Source: Methylobacterium sp. J-090
GTDB taxonomy: Bacteria; Pseudomonadota; Alphaproteobacteria; Rhizobiales; Beijerinckiaceae
Assembly (NCBI RefSeq): GCF_022829345.1
Contig: NZ_JAKSXV010000094.1
Coordinates: 1-64,000, forward strand
Direction of reading: 5' to 3'
DNA length: 64,000 nt
Part shown: one piece after another, positions 32,189 through 40,749 of the stretch
Layout: every line of letters starts with the position of its first letter
Numbering within the stretch: position 1 is the stretch's first letter
Program-made: the position numbers and the translations under genes
Notes under the pieces: generated by a model
Told to the model about the DNA's origin: nothing
Database searches by the model: none
Seen by the model: only the letters and a program-made list of their open reading frames with translations

Positions 32189-32567
32189 CGCGCACTCCCT
32201 CGTGGCTCCGGGAGGACGCCATGGCCCACCCGCACCTCCGCCGCAAGGGTGACGAAAACGGCGCCGGACGAAAAACCCACGGTCCGGTGTCGCCGGAATG
32301 CGACACCCCTCGACGGAAACGGGCGGCGGATCACTTTTGCGGGAAGTCCCGGAACAATCGCGAGAAAGTTTACATCTAAACCAAAATCACCGGCCATCGA
32401 ACGGATACACGAAGGCCAGGATAATTACTCAGCAATAGAAATATAAATCAATTATAGATGAAATAAATACTTGTTATTCATTCGATTGCGAAGTCGCGGC
32501 AAGTACGCCACTCTGCCCCTCAAGATGCCGGTTTCGAGCATCATTTCGACGATTGGGGAGCAGATCC
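32189..32567. other. Intergenic region with A+T-rich leader before the FadL-type porin
   Basis: No gene seen. The first 200 bases have ordinary composition; about 32395-32480 is strikingly A+T-rich (runs such as AATATAAATCAATTATAG). It probably holds the promoter of the downstream porin gene, but I cannot assign -35/-10 boxes with confidence. Confidence 0.45.
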
Positions 32568-33887
32568 ATGGCAGGTACGATTCGGTCCATCGCCCGCGCG
32601 GGCGTCTCGTCGGCGATCCTGCTGGGCGGGATCGCGGGCGCCTCCGCCGGCGCGTTCGGCATCCGCGAGCAGAGCACGCAGGCTCAGGGCGAGGCCTTCG
32701 CCGGGGCCGCCGCCGGCTCGGGCGGCGTCTCGTCGATGTTCTGGAACCCGGCCGCCGTGACCATGCGGCCCGGCTGGGTCACGGAGCAGAACCTCACCTT
32801 CATCGGCCTGTCCGGGCACATCACCCCGCAGGCCGGCACCAACCCGGGTTTCCTGCCGCTGGGCGGCAGCAACGACATCGGCCAGGGTGCCGTGGTGCCC
32901 TCGGGCGCCACCTCGTACCAGCTCAGCGACCGGGTCTGGATCGGCATCCAGACGGGCGCCCCGTTCGGCCTGGTGACCAAGCCCCGCAACGTCTGGGCCG
33001 GCGAACTCTACGGCCGCTCCAACCGGATCTTCACCCTCGCCTTCAACCCGGTGATCGGCTTCAAGGTCAACGAGTGGCTCTCCGTCGCCGCAGGCCCGAA
33101 CATCGAGTATTTCCGCCTCACCCTGCGCCAGGCGGTGCCGCTGCCCATCAACCCGGCGGCCCTGCCGAGCTCGTTCCTCAAGGGCGATTCGTGGGGCGTC
33201 GGCTTCACGGCGGGCGCCCTCGTCACCCCGTGGGCGGGCACGGCCTTCGGCGTCGGCTACCGCTCCTCGGTCCATCACGACATCGAGGGCTCCATCGGCG
33301 TGCCGCTCCTGGCCCTGGCGCCGCTCGGCGGCCAGGTCCGGGCCAATCTCAACACGCCGGAGAAGCTCAGCGTCGGCCTGACCCAGGCAGTCTCGCCCGT
33401 GGCCCGTGTCAGCCTCGGGTTCGAGTGGGACAACTGGACCCGGCTCGGGACCATCGGCATCGTCTCGAAGACCCGCGGCGTGCCGGTGAGCGTCCTGCCC
33501 CTGAACTACAAGGACGGGTTCACCTACTCCATCGGCGGCGAGTACGACTGGTCGCCGGCCCTGACGCTCCGCGCCGGTGTGGCCTACGAGGAATCGCCCA
33601 TCGACTTCTCCAACCGCTCCGTGCGCCTGCCGGACACCGACCGCGTCAACGTCTCGGTCGGCGCGAGCTACCGCTGGAGCGAGAAGCTGACCCTGAACGT
33701 CGCCTACTCGCACCTGTTCCTCGACAAGGCCCGCATCCTGTCGGGGGTGGGCCGCGACTACAACGTCCAGAACATCGCCTTCGCGGGCGTGGCCGACGGC
33801 AGCGCCGACCTCGTGTCGGTGGGCTTCCGCTACGTGTTCGGGGACGTGGCGGTGGCTGCCCCGGCGCCGATCGTGCGCAAGTACTGA
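32568..33887 (+). CDS. Outer membrane transport protein, OmpP1/FadL/TodX family
   Basis: About 439 residues. A signal peptide (IARAGVSSAILLGGIAGASA) precedes the FadL-type N-terminal hatch motif FGIREQSTQAQGEAFAG and FWNPAAVTM. The body alternates polar and hydrophobic strands, as in a 14-strand barrel. It ends in the membrane-strand signature SVGFRYVFGD plus a terminal aromatic (RKY). The family imports hydrophobic compounds such as fatty acids and aromatics. The ATG at 32568 has GGGGAG seven bases upstream; an in-frame TTG at 32553 is less likely. An inverted repeat lies just after the stop. Confidence 0.92.
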   Translation: MAGTIRSIARAGVSSAILLGGIAGASAGAFGIREQSTQAQGEAFAGAAAGSGGVSSMFWNPAAVTMRPGWVTEQNLTFIGLSGHITPQAGTNPGFLPLGGSNDIGQGAVVPSGATSYQLSDRVWIGIQTGAPFGLVTKPRNVWAGELYGRSNRIFTLAFNPVIGFKVNEWLSVAAGPNIEYFRLTLRQAVPLPINPAALPSSFLKGDSWGVGFTAGALVTPWAGTAFGVGYRSSVHHDIEGSIGVPLLALAPLGGQVRANLNTPEKLSVGLTQAVSPVARVSLGFEWDNWTRLGTIGIVSKTRGVPVSVLPLNYKDGFTYSIGGEYDWSPALTLRAGVAYEESPIDFSNRSVRLPDTDRVNVSVGASYRWSEKLTLNVAYSHLFLDKARILSGVGRDYNVQNIAFAGVADGSADLVSVGFRYVFGDVAVAAPAPIVRKY

Positions 33888-34345
33888 AGGCGCGGATTTC
33901 AGGCGGGCGGCGGAACCGGTTCGGTCCTGCCGCCCGCCTCCCCGTGGACGCTGTCCGATCCGAGACGCACGCCGCTCGGGACCGTCCGAATACGGGACAG
34001 CATCGAAAGATCGTCGGCAGACCAATCGAACGCGCACATGGGCCGAAGACCCTTCAGTCGTTGCACGCGAGAGACGATCCTGCAGACAGTCAACCCACTC
34101 CCTCGAAGAGGCGACATTCCTAATCTGAAATTAAAGGCCGAAGTTCGACAAATCTATTTGCCGAATCAATGATCAAGAGATGCGAACGCTTCTTATGAGA
34201 CTAAAAGATGAATTAAGTAATCATAATATTATATATATTTATTATGTAGATACAAAATCATTCAAATAAAAGTCTCCCATCAATCAAATGTTATTTTCGG
34301 CCGTGCTACGACCCAGCGGTGGTTGTCCCATCAGGTGGGTGCGCT
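33888..34345. other. Intergenic region with extreme A+T-rich tract
   Basis: No gene seen. After the inverted repeat the composition falls steeply: the 60 bases at 34201-34260 contain only 9 G or C, with TATATATATTTATTATG-like runs. It lies just upstream of the diguanylate cyclase gene. It may be a promoter/silencer target (for example for a MucR/Ros- or H-NS-like protein) or a scar of acquired DNA. Confidence 0.6.
33901..33939. terminator. Strong inverted repeat after the porin gene, possible terminator
   Basis: A perfect 11-bp stem, AGGCGGGCGGC (33901-33911) with GCCGCCCGCCT (33929-33939), 17-base loop, starting 13 bases after the stop. There is no T tract on either side, so it is either a U-less terminator or an mRNA-stabilising hairpin. 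Confidence 0.45.
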
Positions 34346-35590
34346 GTGAATGTCGAAGACCTGAACGCCTGGCTGGCGCGATACCAATCGTTCGGACTCG
34401 TCCGTCTGCCGGGCGCACTGGAGGCAACGTTCGCGAGGGAGGAGCGCGAACCACAGCGCCGGATCGGTCTGGTGGGAGTGTCGCTCGGCACCCTGTACTT
34501 CCTGCTGTTGATGGTTCTCGACTGGGACATTGACCGCGATCTATTCTGGACCAGCTTTGTCCTGCGTCTCGGCATCGCGATCCCGATTAACTGCTCCATG
34601 ATCTGGATCTTGCTCGATCCCGAACGTCGTGCCGCGACCTATCAGGCAGCCGCTTCCATCGCGGCGGGCATGGCGTGTGTCACCTTCTCGATCCTTTTCG
34701 CACAGTCGTACAAACTGGCGGCCCTGACGTATCTCAGTGCCAACATCATTGTGATGGGCTTCACGATCAACCTATTGGGGCTGTCGACACTCGCCTCTGC
34801 GATCGTCTGCGGCGTGAGCCTTTCCAGCATGCTCACTGCGGTCACGCTGTCGCCGATCTCCAACGGCGCCGTCGTCACGACCTATGCGCTCGTCGGGGCA
34901 ATGGTAGCGTTCACCAGTATCCTGGCAAACCACTGTCTCCAGAACGAACGACGCCGCAACTACGCAACGATGCTCCGGGAGGAAATCCATCTCGAGCAGA
35001 TCGCCCGCCAGCAGGCCATGATGGAGAAGCTGGCCGCGATCGATCCGTTGACCCAGATCGCGAACCGTCGCGGCTTCGATGCGCAACTGGACGATGCCCT
35101 CGCGCACTCGATCCACGGCAACCTGTCCGTGGCGATGATCGATATCGATTACTTCAAGCGATTCAACGACACGTACGGCCACCCCAAAGGAGACGAGGTG
35201 TTGTGCTCCGTAGCGCTCTGCCTGTCGCAAGCCTGCGGATCGCTCGCCCTGGTCGGCAGAATGGGCGGTGAGGAATTCGCGATCGCAGCGGTCGACATGC
35301 GGATGGAAGCCTTTCACCCCCTGGCAGAACGGCTTTGCCGTGCGGTGGAAGCACTTGGCATCACCCATCGGAACAACGACGCGGCGCCGGTCGTCACCGT
35401 CAGCATGGGATTGGCCAGCGGCTCCGCCGTGGATCGACGGGCGTGCAGGGCGCTGTTTCAGGCGGCGGACGAAGCCCTCTATGAGGCGAAAACATCCGGA
35501 CGCAATCGCATCGTCGCATCGACGGACCACGGACAGGCCACACCGGAGGTGCGGCTACCCGCCGTCATCCAGCCGTCGCTCGAACACTGA
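34346..35590 (+). CDS. Membrane diguanylate cyclase (GGDEF domain)
   Basis: About 414 residues. An N-terminal membrane region holds five or six hydrophobic segments (for example YFLLLMVLDW, RLGIAIPINCSMIWILL, LTYLSANIIVMGFTIN), like the MASE-type sensors, then a GGDEF domain. The catalytic signature is GGEEF (residues 307-311), with DPLTQIANRRGFD and MIDIDYFKRFNDTYGH intact, so it should make cyclic di-GMP. No RxxD inhibitory site precedes GGEEF (the stretch reads CGSLALVGRM). The start is GTG at 34346 (VNVEDLNAWL) after AGGTGG. The G+C is lower than the neighbours', hinting at a different history. Confidence 0.9.
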   Translation: MNVEDLNAWLARYQSFGLVRLPGALEATFAREEREPQRRIGLVGVSLGTLYFLLLMVLDWDIDRDLFWTSFVLRLGIAIPINCSMIWILLDPERRAATYQAAASIAAGMACVTFSILFAQSYKLAALTYLSANIIVMGFTINLLGLSTLASAIVCGVSLSSMLTAVTLSPISNGAVVTTYALVGAMVAFTSILANHCLQNERRRNYATMLREEIHLEQIARQQAMMEKLAAIDPLTQIANRRGFDAQLDDALAHSIHGNLSVAMIDIDYFKRFNDTYGHPKGDEVLCSVALCLSQACGSLALVGRMGGEEFAIAAVDMRMEAFHPLAERLCRAVEALGITHRNNDAAPVVTVSMGLASGSAVDRRACRALFQAADEALYEAKTSGRNRIVASTDHGQATPEVRLPAVIQPSLEH

Positions 35591-35714
35591 CCCCCCTCTA
35601 CAACCACCCACGACGAGGTTCACCGGCGGGGTGCCGGGCGCCGGATCGGGTCGGCACGAACCGCTTTCCCGTGCCCCTCGGTATCCCGGTCCGGCACGCT
35701 GACCCGCCCGGCGT

Positions 35715-37517
35715 TCACGCCTTCATCCGCACATACGTTCCCGGGGCCGGCCCGAGGGACGGCAGGCCGGCCTCGCCCGGCACCCGCGCCGGCACCCGCG
35801 TGGGGGCCTGATGGTCCAGCCAGGAGAACCAGTACGGCCACCACGAACCCTTGGTCTCGGTGGCGGCCGAGATCCACTCCTCCAGGGTCCCGCTCACGGG
35901 ACCGCCGGTCCAGAAGCCGTATTTCGGCTTGGCGGGCGGATTGACCACGCCGGCGATGTGACCCGAGCCGGCGAGCACGTAATCGACGGGTCCGCCGAAT
36001 TTGCTCGACCCCTCGAACACCGACAGGGCGGGGGCGATGTGGTCCTCGCGGGTGGCGAGGTTGAAGACCGGGACCGTGACCTTCTTCAGGTCGAGGCGGA
36101 CGTTGCCGAGCATCATCCTGCCCTGGGCCAGGGTGTTCTCGAGGTAGCAGTTGCGCAGGTAGAACGAGTGGTTGGCCGCCGGCATCCGGGTCGCGTCGGC
36201 GTTCCAGTACAGGAGGTCGAAGGGCATCGGCGCCTTGCCCTTCACGTAGTTGTTGACGACGTAGGACCAGATCAGGTCGTTGGGCCGCAACATGTTGAAG
36301 GCGGTCGCCATGCCGGTGCCCTCGAGGTAGCCGCGCTTCTTCATGCGGGCCTCGATGAGGCGGATCTGAGCCTCGTCGGCGAACACCTTCAGGTCGCCCG
36401 CATGGGTGAAATCGACCTGGGTGGTGAGGAAGGTGGCGCTCTTGATGCGCTTGTTGCCGGTGGCCGCCTGCATCGCCAGGGTGACGGCGAGCAGGGTGCC
36501 GCCGACGCAGTAGCCCGCCGCCGCCACCTCGCTCTCGCCCGTGGCGATCCCGATGGCGTCGATGGCCGCCTCGATGCCCTCGCGCATGTAGCTCTCGAAA
36601 TCCTTGTCGGCGTGGCGCTCGTCCGGGTTCACCCACGAGATGCAGAACACCGTCAGGCCCTGCGCGACCATCCAGGCGATGAGGCTTTTGGCCGGGTTGA
36701 GATCGAGGATGTAGAACTTGTTGATCCACGGCGGCACGATGAGGAACGGGCGCTTGATCACCGTCTCGGTGGTGGGCGCGTACTGGATGAGTTCCATCAG
36801 GTCGTTGCGGAACACCACCTCGCCGGGCGTCACCGCCACGTTGACGCCGACCTCGAAGCCCGCCGCCGGGTCGGTCTGGCGCACGCGCAGCTGGCCCTTG
36901 CCGGCCTCGATGTCCTCGGCGAGCATCTTCATGCCGCGAACGAGGTTGGCGCCGTTCTCGTCCAGGGTGTGGCGGATGAGTTCGGGGTTGGTCATCACGA
37001 AGTTCGACGGCGACAGGGCGCCGACGATCTGGCGCAGGTAGAACTGCGCCTTGTGCCGGGTGTGCTCGTCGATCCCGTCGGCCTCGTCCACCAGCCCTTC
37101 CGCCCAGCGCGAGGTGATGAGGTAGCTCTGCTTGATGAAGTCGAAGACCGGGTTCGTCGACCACTCGGCATGGGCGAAGCGCGTGTCCTTGGCCTCCGGC
37201 ACGGCGACGGGCTGGGCCGCCTCGCCCTGGAAGCGGTTCCAGGTCTGGCCCCACAGGCTGATGAAGGCCTCGCTCAGCTTGGCCTGGGCCTCGACGGTCT
37301 TCTGCGGGTCGACCAGCCAGCGCTCGGCCACGGTGCCCAGCGTCCGCACGACGTCGTTGACCTCCTCGGGCGGCTCGGGCGAGGCGTTCAGGGCATCGAC
37401 GTCCGTGGCCGGCTTCATATAGACGGCGGCGGCGCGCCCGAATTCCTCCATGAGCCGGCTGGCATTGCGCGACAGGGCGTCGATGTCGGGCAGCGGCGTC
37501 GTCCGTTCGGTCGTCAC
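35715..37517 (-). CDS. phaC: Poly(3-hydroxyalkanoate) synthase, class I
   Basis: Polymerises (R)-3-hydroxybutyryl-CoA into PHB granules. The 600 residues match class I PhaC. The lipase-like box is GYCVGGTLL with catalytic C337. NLATREDHIAP and GSGHIAGVVNPPAKPKYG carry the catalytic Asp and His. PPWINKFYILDLNP and SWWPYWFSWL are further family signatures. It starts at GTG (VTTERTTPLPD) with AGGGAGAG upstream. No phaA, phaB or phasin gene is adjacent. It is divergent from a small lipoprotein gene. Confidence 0.96.
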   Translation of the reverse strand: MTTERTTPLPDIDALSRNASRLMEEFGRAAAVYMKPATDVDALNASPEPPEEVNDVVRTLGTVAERWLVDPQKTVEAQAKLSEAFISLWGQTWNRFQGEAAQPVAVPEAKDTRFAHAEWSTNPVFDFIKQSYLITSRWAEGLVDEADGIDEHTRHKAQFYLRQIVGALSPSNFVMTNPELIRHTLDENGANLVRGMKMLAEDIEAGKGQLRVRQTDPAAGFEVGVNVAVTPGEVVFRNDLMELIQYAPTTETVIKRPFLIVPPWINKFYILDLNPAKSLIAWMVAQGLTVFCISWVNPDERHADKDFESYMREGIEAAIDAIGIATGESEVAAAGYCVGGTLLAVTLAMQAATGNKRIKSATFLTTQVDFTHAGDLKVFADEAQIRLIEARMKKRGYLEGTGMATAFNMLRPNDLIWSYVVNNYVKGKAPMPFDLLYWNADATRMPAANHSFYLRNCYLENTLAQGRMMLGNVRLDLKKVTVPVFNLATREDHIAPALSVFEGSSKFGGPVDYVLAGSGHIAGVVNPPAKPKYGFWTGGPVSGTLEEWISAATETKGSWWPYWFSWLDHQAPTRVPARVPGEAGLPSLGPAPGTYVRMKA

Positions 37518-37664
37518 GCGTGCTTCTCTCCCTAGCCGGAGGCGCGTTCGCGAGAGACCGGCACCGGGTGGGCGACGGCGGCTCGGGGCCTCGTTTCCGA
37601 CAAATTAACGCGGCATCGCGAACTTACGCCAGACCGCATCGCATTTCATCGGCCCCCATCCGTC

Positions 37665-38000
37665 ATGAACAGGCCCTCGATTCACGCCGCCGCGACCGGC
37701 GCCTGCCTCCTTGCCGTGGCGGGCCTCGCAGGCGCGTGCTCGAGCGACCTCAACCCCCTTAAGGCTGCCTACCAGCCGGGGCCGGCGGCCCCTGCCTTCG
37801 TCGCCGAGTCGCGCAAGGAGGGCGGCGATTTCCTGCCCGTGGGCGTCTCGGCGCCCGCCCGCCCGATCCGGGCGAAATCGGCCGAAGGCACCAAGGCCCT
37901 GGAGGCCGAACTCGTGGGCGCGCGGGGCCGCAACGAAGCGCAGGGGCGCTCGGCCGAGAGTGCCGGCCGCGCCACCCGGCCGGCCTCCGCGACACCCTGA
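37665..38000 (+). CDS. Small lipoprotein of unknown function
   Basis: 111 residues. A signal peptide ends in the lipobox LAGACSS, so Cys near residue 25 would be lipidated. The rest is a short, basic, Ala/Gly/Arg-rich tail with no fold I recognise. It lies in the 640-base space between phaC and the aminotransferase, on the opposite strand to phaC. Composition and the clean lipobox support it being real. Confidence 0.6.
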   Translation: MNRPSIHAAATGACLLAVAGLAGACSSDLNPLKAAYQPGPAAPAFVAESRKEGGDFLPVGVSAPARPIRAKSAEGTKALEAELVGARGRNEAQGRSAESAGRATRPASATP

Positions 38001-38155
38001 AGCATCCGCCACGGCTGCCGGAAACGAACTTTCCTTGGGGTCGGCGCCAAAAAGATAACGGTCGGCGCGAAACGCGCGAGGTGATAGACCACGCCGGTAT
38101 CTCCGGGTGATGACAGCCCCTTCCTTTTCGCGCGCCTCGGTCCCGATCCGCGCCC

Positions 38156-39421
38156 ATGGACACCGTGAAGGCCATGACCGACTTCCACCGCATCAAGCGC
38201 CTGCCGCCCTACGTCTTCGAGCAGGTGAACCGGATCAAGGCCCAGGCCCGCGCCAACGGCGCCGACATCATCGACCTCGGTATGGGCAATCCCGACCTCG
38301 ACGCCCCGAAGCACGTCATCGCCAAGCTGGTCGAGACCGCCGGCCGTCCGCGCACGGACCGCTACTCCTCCTCGAAGGGCATCGCCGGCCTGCGCCGCGC
38401 CCAGGCGAACTACTACAAGCGCCGCTTCGGCGTGAGCCTGAACCCCGACACCCAGGTGGTGGCGACGTTGGGCTCGAAGGAGGGCTTCGCCAACATGGCC
38501 CAGGCGATCACGGCGCCGGGCGACGTGGTGCTGGTGCCCAACCCGAGCTACCCGATCCACGCCTTCGGCTTCCTCATGGCCGGCGGCGTGATCCGCTCCG
38601 TCCCGGCCGAGCCGACCCCGGCCTTCTTCCCGGCGATCGAGAAGGCGATGCAGCACTCGATCCCCAAGCCCGTGGCGATCGTGGTCTGCTATCCGTCGAA
38701 CCCGACGGCCTACGTGGCGAGCCTCGATTTCTACCGGGACCTCGTCGCCTTCGCGAAACGCCACGAGATCATCATCCTGTCGGATCTCGCCTATGCCGAG
38801 GTCTATTTCGAGGGCGAGCCGCCGCCCTCCGTGCTGGAAGTGCCCGGCGCCATCGATTGCACGGTGGAGTTCTCGTCCCTGTCGAAGACCTTCTCCATGG
38901 CCGGATGGCGCATGGGCTTCGCCGTCGGCAACGAGCGGCTCCTCGCAGCGCTGACGCGGGTGAAGTCCTACCTCGATTACGGGGCGTTCACGCCGATCCA
39001 GGTGGCGGCGACCGCCGCCCTCAACGGGCCGGAGGATTGCATCGTCGAGATGCGGTCGATCTACAAGAAGCGCCGCGACGCCCTCATCGAGTCGTTCGAC
39101 AAGACCGGCTGGAAGATCCCGAGCCCCTCGGCCTCGATGTTCGCCTGGGTGCCGATCCCGGAGAAGTACCAGTCCCTCGGCAGCCTCGAATTCTCCAAGC
39201 TGCTCCTGGAGAAATCCGACGTGGCCGTGGCCCCCGGCATTGGATTCGGCGAGCATGGCGACAACTACGTCCGCATCGCCCTCGTCGAGAACGAGCAGCG
39301 CATCCGTCAGGCCGCGCGCAACATCCGGCGGTTCTTCGACACCTCCGACCGGACGCTGCACAACGTGGTCCCGCCCGTCGAGCCGCCAGCGGGCTCGACC
39401 CCGCTCGCCAAGGCCGGCTGA
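38156..39421 (+). CDS. Class I/II aminotransferase, AlaC / LL-diaminopimelate aminotransferase type
   Basis: PLP-dependent fold-type I aminotransferase, 421 residues. The PLP lysine is K244 in SSLSKTFSMAGWRMGF. Also seen are IIDLGMGNPDLDAP, YSSSKGIAGLRRA, VLVPNPSYPIHAFG and VVCYPSNPTAYV. The closest families are AlaC (alanine transaminase) and proteins annotated as LL-diaminopimelate aminotransferase; sequence alone does not choose between pyruvate/glutamate and DAP. ATG at 38156, with an alternative ATG six codons in. The C-terminal tail is Pro-rich. Confidence 0.9.
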   Translation: MDTVKAMTDFHRIKRLPPYVFEQVNRIKAQARANGADIIDLGMGNPDLDAPKHVIAKLVETAGRPRTDRYSSSKGIAGLRRAQANYYKRRFGVSLNPDTQVVATLGSKEGFANMAQAITAPGDVVLVPNPSYPIHAFGFLMAGGVIRSVPAEPTPAFFPAIEKAMQHSIPKPVAIVVCYPSNPTAYVASLDFYRDLVAFAKRHEIIILSDLAYAEVYFEGEPPPSVLEVPGAIDCTVEFSSLSKTFSMAGWRMGFAVGNERLLAALTRVKSYLDYGAFTPIQVAATAALNGPEDCIVEMRSIYKKRRDALIESFDKTGWKIPSPSASMFAWVPIPEKYQSLGSLEFSKLLLEKSDVAVAPGIGFGEHGDNYVRIALVENEQRIRQAARNIRRFFDTSDRTLHNVVPPVEPPAGSTPLAKAG

Positions 39422-39560
39422 GGCGTGGTCTCGCCGCGGTTGTTGCGCGGCGGCGACAGGCACCGGCAAAGCGGTGCGCGGGCGGCCGGCGCGGCTTGTC
39501 ACCCGCGTTCCGCATCCGCAGGGTCGGGCGATGACGCGAGTTCATTCGCCAGAGGATCGC

Positions 39561-39773
39561 ATGCGCCGATTGACCCTCCTTGCCGCGCTGGCTCTCGCCG
39601 CGTCGGCCGGCGCCTGCGCCCCGAAGCCCATCGTCGCTCGCGATCCGGTGCCCGCTCCGGCGCCCGGTCTCGGCTATGCCTGCGATTCCCGCCCGACGGT
39701 GCTCAACGCGTTCTACTCGACCTGCACGCCCGTCCAGCGCGAGCGCGATGTCGTGATCCACTCCAAGGGCTGA
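39561..39773 (+). CDS. Very small lipoprotein
   Basis: 70 residues: signal peptide MRRLTLLAALALAASAGACA with the lipobox SAGACA, then about 50 residues with two cysteines (YACDSRP and YSTCTPVQ) that could form a disulfide. AGAGGATC precedes the ATG. No function recognised. It lies within a longer open frame that starts inside the aminotransferase gene; the lipoprotein start is clearly the sensible one. Confidence 0.6.
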   Translation: MRRLTLLAALALAASAGACAPKPIVARDPVPAPAPGLGYACDSRPTVLNAFYSTCTPVQRERDVVIHSKG

Positions 39774-39912
39774 CCGGGAACAGGGGGGTTACCGGGAGAC
39801 GCGTGGCGTTTCCCACAGGGCGACCCTCAAGCGCCACGGACAGGCCGACGGGTTTGCGCCATGGTGGACCGCAGCGTACTTCCTCGATCCCGCCCGTCCC
39901 TGGAGTTTATCC

Positions 39913-40230
39913 GTGCCGCTGACCTCGCGAACCGCCCTCGCCGCCGGCCTCATCGGCCTCGGACTCACCGCCTCTGCCCTGGCCGAGACCCGCTACCACG
40001 GCGCCGATGGCCCGGTGGTGCTGCCCACCGATCTCGGCACGGGACGGCCGTTTCCCGACGATCCGCGCGCCATCCCGGTGCCCAGCGTGATGAACGGCGG
40101 CGGCTTCGGTTTCACGGGCACAGAATACTTCAGCGACAGCCGCAGCGAGGGCCGCCTCGACGGTTCGACCCGCCCGCGCGAATACGTCCTGAACCCCGCC
40201 CGCATCGGCCCGCAGGATTATCGGCGCTAA
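39913..40230 (+). CDS. Small secreted protein of unknown function
   Basis: 105 residues, GTG start with GGAG eight bases upstream. The signal peptide is VPLTSRTALAAGLIGLGL, cleaved after SALA. The mature part is polar, Gly/Pro/Arg-rich (FPDDPRAIPVPSVMNGGG), cysteine-free, and ends QDYRR. No function recognised. Confidence 0.6.
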   Translation: MPLTSRTALAAGLIGLGLTASALAETRYHGADGPVVLPTDLGTGRPFPDDPRAIPVPSVMNGGGFGFTGTEYFSDSRSEGRLDGSTRPREYVLNPARIGPQDYRR

Positions 40231-40246
40231 GGGAACGGGCCGCGCC

Positions 40247-40666
40247 TCAGGCGGACCCGCGCCGTAGCCGCAAATCCACGAGGGCGGCAACCGTGATGCC
40301 CGTGCCGTAGGCCACGACATTCCACGGCGAAAAGATCCGCCCGAGGAGGAGCTGGCCCGCGAGGGTCAGCCGGAAGGCGTCGAGCCCCGGCGTGTGGACA
40401 AGGCGGAACAACTCGACGGCAAGCGCCACGACGGCGGCCAGCACGACGATGCGGCGGCGGGGCCGTGGCAGGAGGGTCGCGACGAGGCCGTAGACCATGG
40501 CGCCCCACAGGATCGACCCGCCGTACTTCACGATGCCCGGCGGAAATCCCACGGGCACGAGGCGCAACGCCGTCCCAGTCGCCACTACGGCGAGGGTGGC
40601 GGCGAGGAGGCTGAGGCGCTCGCCGAGGGGGGAGACAGGGTCGCGGGTCATGGTTCGGGGCGCCAT
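40247..40666 (-). CDS. DUF2809 family membrane protein
   Basis: 139 residues with four hydrophobic helices (LLAATLAVVATGTAL, GGSILWGAMVYGLVATLL, IVVLAAVVALAVELFRL, WNVVAYGTGITVAALVDL). The ordering VKYGGSILWGAMVY...ELFRLVHTPGLDAFR matches the DUF2809 family; function unknown. Start at 40666, or at an in-frame ATG at 40651; neither has a good ribosome site. Confidence 0.8.
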   Translation of the reverse strand: MAPRTMTRDPVSPLGERLSLLAATLAVVATGTALRLVPVGFPPGIVKYGGSILWGAMVYGLVATLLPRPRRRIVVLAAVVALAVELFRLVHTPGLDAFRLTLAGQLLLGRIFSPWNVVAYGTGITVAALVDLRLRRGSA

Positions 40667-40749
40667 AGTGGGGAGGTCCGGCGTTTACACCACGCGGGCG
40701 GGTCGGTATCACCCGCGCTCACACCTCGCACACGAGTCCGAAACACCAG

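Noticed and set aside
32452-32461. A BioR-like box (TTATAGATGA)
   Set aside because: It has one mismatch to the remembered consensus, sits in an A+T-rich stretch where it can arise by chance, and is upstream of the porin, about 1.2 kb from the bioB start.
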